Below the pieces are notes generated by a model. That model made no database searches. It was given only the letters and a program-made list of their open reading frames with translations, and was not told the DNA's origin. This document shows positions 23,164 to 26,464 of a stretch of 26,464 nucleotides of DNA, piece after piece. Source of the stretch: Calditrichota bacterium (GTDB lineage Bacteria > Calditrichota > Calditrichia > RBG-13-44-9 > J075); the NCBI GenBank assembly GCA_024275555.1, contig JAJRYW010000485.1:1-26464 (forward strand), given 5' to 3'. The position numbers and the translations under genes were made by a program. Every line of letters begins with the position of its first letter. Within the stretch, counting starts at the first letter, position 1.

Positions 23164-23238
23164 TCACGGCAGCTTTATTCATGTGAATTATGCATTGAGA
23201 TGAGTTTTGGAGTATGGTCGTATTTTGTTCGAATGAGT

Positions 23239-23260
23239 AACGAGTAACGGAATACTCGTT
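23239..23260. terminator. Stem-loop between convergent genes
   Basis: AACGAGTA (23239-23246) and TACTCGTT (23253-23260) form a perfect 8-bp stem with a 6-nt loop, in the 116-bp gap between the stops of the cyclase and the minus-strand PEP-binding gene. It is not followed by a long T-run, and the region is rich in ACTCGTT repeats, so it may be a repeat element. Confidence 0.35.
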
Positions 23261-23279
23261 CCTCATCACTCGTTAAAAC

Positions 23280-26087
23280 TCACGTTTTTCCCGGCTCCGG
23301 CAGCAGGGGACGCGCCGGGTCGGTCGCCGCGTCGATTTTAGCGGCAAAGCCGCGCCCCTCCCGGATATCTTCATCGCTGACCAGGTGCACATCCAGCATT
23401 TGGCGGCATTTGCAGCCGGTGCGCAGGTAGTTCATTTCGCTCAGGCACATGCTCCAGCCTTCCAGCCAATTAAGCAACCCCTGGCGCTCTTGTTCATTGC
23501 CCCGGAAATGGATAATCAGGTTGATGTCGCTGTCGGCCCGGGCGTTGCCCGTTTTGGCGCTGCCAAAGAGATAGACCTGTTCCACCCCAAAACGATGATT
23601 GGCCAGCCCGGCGGCGATTTTCTCGGCCATGGCCGCCCGCCACCGCCAATGATCCTCCCGGTAAAGGTCGACAATGACCGGTTTGGCCGTGCTTTTAGGC
23701 GCCGGCGTTTTTTCCGGCTGATGGGTGGGTTCAGAAAGATAGGCCAGCGCTGCCTCGCGATCCGCATTCATGGCTACGGTAAGCACCCTGCCGTTATGGC
23801 TGCGGGGAACATCGATTACCCGGATAGCGTCGGCCAGCGCAGAATATTCCGGCAGGATTTCCGCCAAAATATTGGCGCTTTCCAAAAAGAAACTCTCGTT
23901 GAAAATATTCCCGGGTTCATCCGGGTAGAGGGGCAGGTAGCGGATATCTGACTCCACCAAATCCTGGAAAAAGTGGGTGCCGAAGGAGAGGTCCGGCACA
24001 TAGTTGCCTTTTTTGCGGGCCACCTCGATAAGCATGGCCGTGTTGCTGATCTCCGAATAGGTAACGCTGACCCCCAGCCGAATATCTCCGCGGCTGCCCC
24101 AGCGCCCCGGGCCGATCAGGATAAAGCGGCGCTTGGGGAGCATTTGGTTGAGCCGCCCCACCGCTTTCCCCACCGCTAAGAGGTCGGAACGCCGTTTCAG
24201 TCGGCTGTAGCTCTGCGGGTCAATGTAGACCACATGGGTGATGTCGCTGACCACCCCGTTGGAAATGTAGCGGTTGGCAGAAAATATCTGATGGTCTTCC
24301 GGCAAGTCTTCGGGGATATCTGCCGGGGCGCGGTCCTCGCTGTAGCTCTGCGGGCGGCACTGCAGCAGGTAGAAATCCTCGCCGTCGCTGGCAAACTCGA
24401 TATCCACCGGCGTCTCCAGTTTATCCTGAAGCTCCTGCAAAATGGCGTGCATCTTTTTCAAAAAGGGGGTGCGGGAGATCAAACCCTCAAAGGTGACCAC
24501 GGTTTTGTCTTTTTCAAAATCAATCCCCATGCCCATGGGCTGCTGGATGTGCTTGTGTTTCAAAATGGAAACGATCTGGTTGACGCCCTTGTACTGATAA
24601 CCGAATTCACGCAGCAGTTGCTCAATCTCGATCGTCTCAAACGTATTGGTCTTCAGGTTGATCACATCCATCTTTTTGGGGGAATAGCGCACCGCCTCGT
24701 CTACGGTAACGTTGACGCGCAAACCCGGTTGGCCGGGGGAAACCAGGATGGGGTAGTCATCGCTGAGCCGGTCTACCGCGCGGGTGCCCAGGCCGGGAAC
24801 AATGCGCACCAGCCCGTCTTCCCGCTTAATCCGGATCGACCAGCGATATTCATTATTGCTGAAGGCTACCCCGGCGTAGGCGGGGAAATAATAATGGCCC
24901 ACCTGGCGTCCCACCACTTCCTGGATCAGCACGCCCATCTCTTCGTGGAAGTCGATCAGCCCCCGCTCCATGCGATACTCAATCGGGTCCGGCCCGAAGG
25001 TCGAGGCGTACACTTCCACAATGGCGTCGGCCAGCGCGGCCAGGCGTTCTTCCTTGCTGCCCTGGTTGGCGATAAAAAGGCTCTTGTATTTCCCGGCAAA
25101 GGCGGTGCCCAGGCGATCCTCCAGCAGGCTGGAACTGCGTACAATCAGCGGGGTGTTGCCAAAATCCTCCAGGGCCACCGCCAGGCCTTTGAGCATTTCC
25201 GGGGGAAGCTGAGAGTTCTTAAACACCTGCACCACGTAGGGATATTCCTGGCGCACCTGGGCAATATCTTTATACTTCTGCTCGATGACATCTTCCAGGT
25301 TGTTATAATGCATAAAGGCCAGCACGCCGTCAGAAGTAATGTACCAGGTTCTGGGCGTCTTAACATCGCGGAGCAACTCGTTTTTCTGCCCGGCTTTTTT
25401 CAGAATCTGTTTGGCCAGGAAGAGACTGGAGCCCTTCCCCCCTAACTTGCCGTGGCTGTTGGGCGGATAGATAATCTTCTGGAGCAGATCGTAAAAGTCG
25501 CTTACCCGGATAAATTTTTTGGCAATGTTGATGAACTGGGATTGGTCCATCATTAATCGCCGGATCAGGGAAACCCGGAACCCTTTTTCCCGGGGCTCGG
25601 AGAGAGCCACCCCCGGAGGCATCATAAAATGATATCGCTCGAGGGCTTCGATGATCTCTTCCAGGGAGGAGCCGGGGTTTTCCAGAACATTTACCAGGAA
25701 CCCGGAACGGTCTTCCTTGATCCATTTGTGGATGTACTCCAGAATCTGGGCTTCGCTAAGATGTTTTTGGGCAATCTTAAATATTTCTTCGGTGACGCTG
25801 AGGAATTCCAGCACGTTCCTTTTTTTATGGGGGCGATTTTGCTCCTCGGTTTCCCCGGAATCTTCCTGGCTGGCCGGGTTAAAATAATCCAGCAGCGGCT
25901 CGGCTTCCCGGATTCCGCTCCAGCACAAAAAGTTGGTCATTTTTCGGGAGATGCGCAGCAGCAGCTTAGGGTCGGTCTGCCGGAGCATGTCCAGGATCAC
26001 CCGCCACTCGGCCCGCTGTTCCACGGGGGCGTTCTCTGCCTGCCGGTCGACCGGCGGATCGTTGTCTGTCAGTGCTTTTCTGCTCAT
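23280..26087 (-). CDS. PEP/pyruvate-binding domain protein fused to a nucleotidyltransferase
   Basis: A 935-residue soluble protein. After a helical N-terminal region (1-200) comes an ATP-grasp-like PEP/pyruvate-binding domain: LGGKGSS at 215-221, the ATP-binding Arg in VRSSSLLED at 316-324, the FAGKYKSLF loop at 330-338, and FYLLQCRPQS near 610-620, as in PEP synthase and PPDK. The phosphohistidine and PEP-utilising domains of those enzymes are absent. The C-terminal 130 residues contain YLFGSAKTGNARADSDINL, a GSx9DxD-like minimal nucleotidyltransferase motif (Gly842, Asp852 and Asp854). The substrate is unknown; a phospho- or nucleotidyl-transfer to another protein is a guess. The gene is convergent with the cyclase gene. 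The ATG at 26087 has no strong ribosome binding site. Confidence 0.88.
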   Translation of the reverse strand: MSRKALTDNDPPVDRQAENAPVEQRAEWRVILDMLRQTDPKLLLRISRKMTNFLCWSGIREAEPLLDYFNPASQEDSGETEEQNRPHKKRNVLEFLSVTEEIFKIAQKHLSEAQILEYIHKWIKEDRSGFLVNVLENPGSSLEEIIEALERYHFMMPPGVALSEPREKGFRVSLIRRLMMDQSQFINIAKKFIRVSDFYDLLQKIIYPPNSHGKLGGKGSSLFLAKQILKKAGQKNELLRDVKTPRTWYITSDGVLAFMHYNNLEDVIEQKYKDIAQVRQEYPYVVQVFKNSQLPPEMLKGLAVALEDFGNTPLIVRSSSLLEDRLGTAFAGKYKSLFIANQGSKEERLAALADAIVEVYASTFGPDPIEYRMERGLIDFHEEMGVLIQEVVGRQVGHYYFPAYAGVAFSNNEYRWSIRIKREDGLVRIVPGLGTRAVDRLSDDYPILVSPGQPGLRVNVTVDEAVRYSPKKMDVINLKTNTFETIEIEQLLREFGYQYKGVNQIVSILKHKHIQQPMGMGIDFEKDKTVVTFEGLISRTPFLKKMHAILQELQDKLETPVDIEFASDGEDFYLLQCRPQSYSEDRAPADIPEDLPEDHQIFSANRYISNGVVSDITHVVYIDPQSYSRLKRRSDLLAVGKAVGRLNQMLPKRRFILIGPGRWGSRGDIRLGVSVTYSEISNTAMLIEVARKKGNYVPDLSFGTHFFQDLVESDIRYLPLYPDEPGNIFNESFFLESANILAEILPEYSALADAIRVIDVPRSHNGRVLTVAMNADREAALAYLSEPTHQPEKTPAPKSTAKPVIVDLYREDHWRWRAAMAEKIAAGLANHRFGVEQVYLFGSAKTGNARADSDINLIIHFRGNEQERQGLLNWLEGWSMCLSEMNYLRTGCKCRQMLDVHLVSDEDIREGRGFAAKIDAATDPARPLLPEPGKT

Positions 26088-26191
26088 AATCCAAAGGTAC
26101 GCTTAATTTACCCGGCTCGACACAAAAATGTTGAATTAACTAATAGACCTCATTACTCTTTAATTGTCTGTAAATATTAACCTTAAAAATC

Positions 26192-26353
26192 TTTGTCATT
26201 TCGAATGAAGCGTAGCGTAGAGAGAAATCTGTTTGTATACGATACTATGTTGGCTTAAATAATTGTAAAGTAAAGACAAAGTTACGAGTGCCTACAGATC
26301 TCTCTCTCCGTTCGTGGCAACGCCATCCCTTCGGGAAAAGGGCGCATGACAAA
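26192..26353. mobile_element. MITE-like inverted repeat element
   Basis: Outer arms TTTGTCAT (26192-26199) and ATGACAAA (26346-26353) and inner arms GAGAGAAATCTGT (26220-26232) and ACAGATCTCTCTC (26294-26306, one mismatch) frame a 162-bp unit with a nested CCCTT/AAGGG stem in the right half. It contains no coding sequence. The GTCATTTCGAATGAAG...GAGAAATCTGT wording resembles a dispersed non-coding repeat that I recall from Bacteroidetes-type genomes. Confidence 0.6.
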
Positions 26354-26378
26354 TTGCATTTTTTAGGCATTCTTTAAA

Positions 26379-26449
26379 AACCGTTGAAACGGTTAAGCAA
26401 TCGGTGCAAGATCTCATTAACACCGGGCTTAAGCCCGGTGTTAATGAGA
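26379..26449. repeat. Two adjacent perfect palindromes (REP-like)
   Basis: AACCGTT-GA-AACGGTT (26379-26394) is followed by a 38-bp perfect palindrome (26412-26449) centred on CGGGCTTAAGCCCG. Paired palindromes of this kind resemble REP elements near REP-associated tyrosine transposases (RAYTs). No transposase is seen, but the window ends 15 bp later. Confidence 0.75.
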
Positions 26450-26464
26450 AAGAAATTATTACAT

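Noticed and set aside
24234..25445. Long plus-strand open frame of 403 codons
   Set aside because: It is fully antisense to the PEP/pyruvate-binding gene, whose protein motifs are clear. The frame is open only because of the codon bias of the real gene. Similar shadows at 19802-20848 and 21103-22005 were rejected for the same reason.

Overview
The window is a bacterial chromosomal fragment of mixed character. Compact, moderately GC-rich housekeeping blocks alternate with AT-richer accessory stretches full of repeats and toxin-antitoxin (TA) pairs. A secreted S46 dipeptidyl peptidase, a DtxR-feoAB-PepSY iron block, a two-CW protein, a CHASE2/class III cyclase unit and a PEP/pyruvate-binding protein fused to a nucleotidyltransferase together suggest a Gram-negative member of the FCB superphylum or a nearby candidate phylum, for example Calditrichota or Ignavibacteriota. 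This placement is inferred from gene content only. No rRNA, tRNA, CRISPR array, transposase or integrase was found.

Layout, left to right. (1) 1-2118: an 81-bp direct duplication of the 5' end of a purine nucleoside phosphorylase gene, the intact gene, and a highly charged hypothetical protein. (2) 2137-3300: a MntA/HepT TA pair bracketed by copies of a two-hairpin repeat with TCT/TCC triloops. (3) 3363-5522, minus strand: an exported S46 peptidase with its terminator. (4) 5823-11001: an iron block made of a DtxR-type regulator, FeoA, FeoB, a 54-residue FeoB-associated Cys protein, a PepSY-TM protein and a four-helix membrane protein, with tight spacing or 4-bp overlaps at most junctions. (5) 11064-12116, minus strand: a SAM methyltransferase and a two-CW protein. 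(6) 12427-17457: four TA operons plus one small membrane protein, all on the minus strand, separated by five copies (A-E) of a repeat that is a decayed fragment of a DNRLRE/CBM96-like protein domain. Four of the five copies carry, or carry the remains of, a palindromic insert at the same codon; in three it is complete, at 50, 75 and 101 bp. (7) 17859-23163, plus strand: a TPR-like protein, a class V aminotransferase, and a CHASE2 sensor followed by a class III nucleotidyl cyclase, the last two separated by two in-frame TAG codons. (8) 23280-26087, minus strand: the PEP/pyruvate-binding and nucleotidyltransferase fusion. (9) 26192-26449: a MITE-like inverted repeat and two perfect palindromes.

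How the genes work together. The regulator and feo genes should form one ferrous-iron uptake unit, with the PepSY-TM pair as a likely membrane iron or redox partner. The 12.4-17.5 kb island looks like a same-strand cassette array whose junctions are copies of a dead protein-domain sequence instead of integron attC sites. The CHASE2 and cyclase products probably act as one membrane sensor, either as a split pair or through readthrough. The strongest candidates for something undescribed are the DNRLRE-junction TA array with its growing hairpin, the covarying TCY-loop hairpin repeats, and the double-amber CHASE2/cyclase junction.
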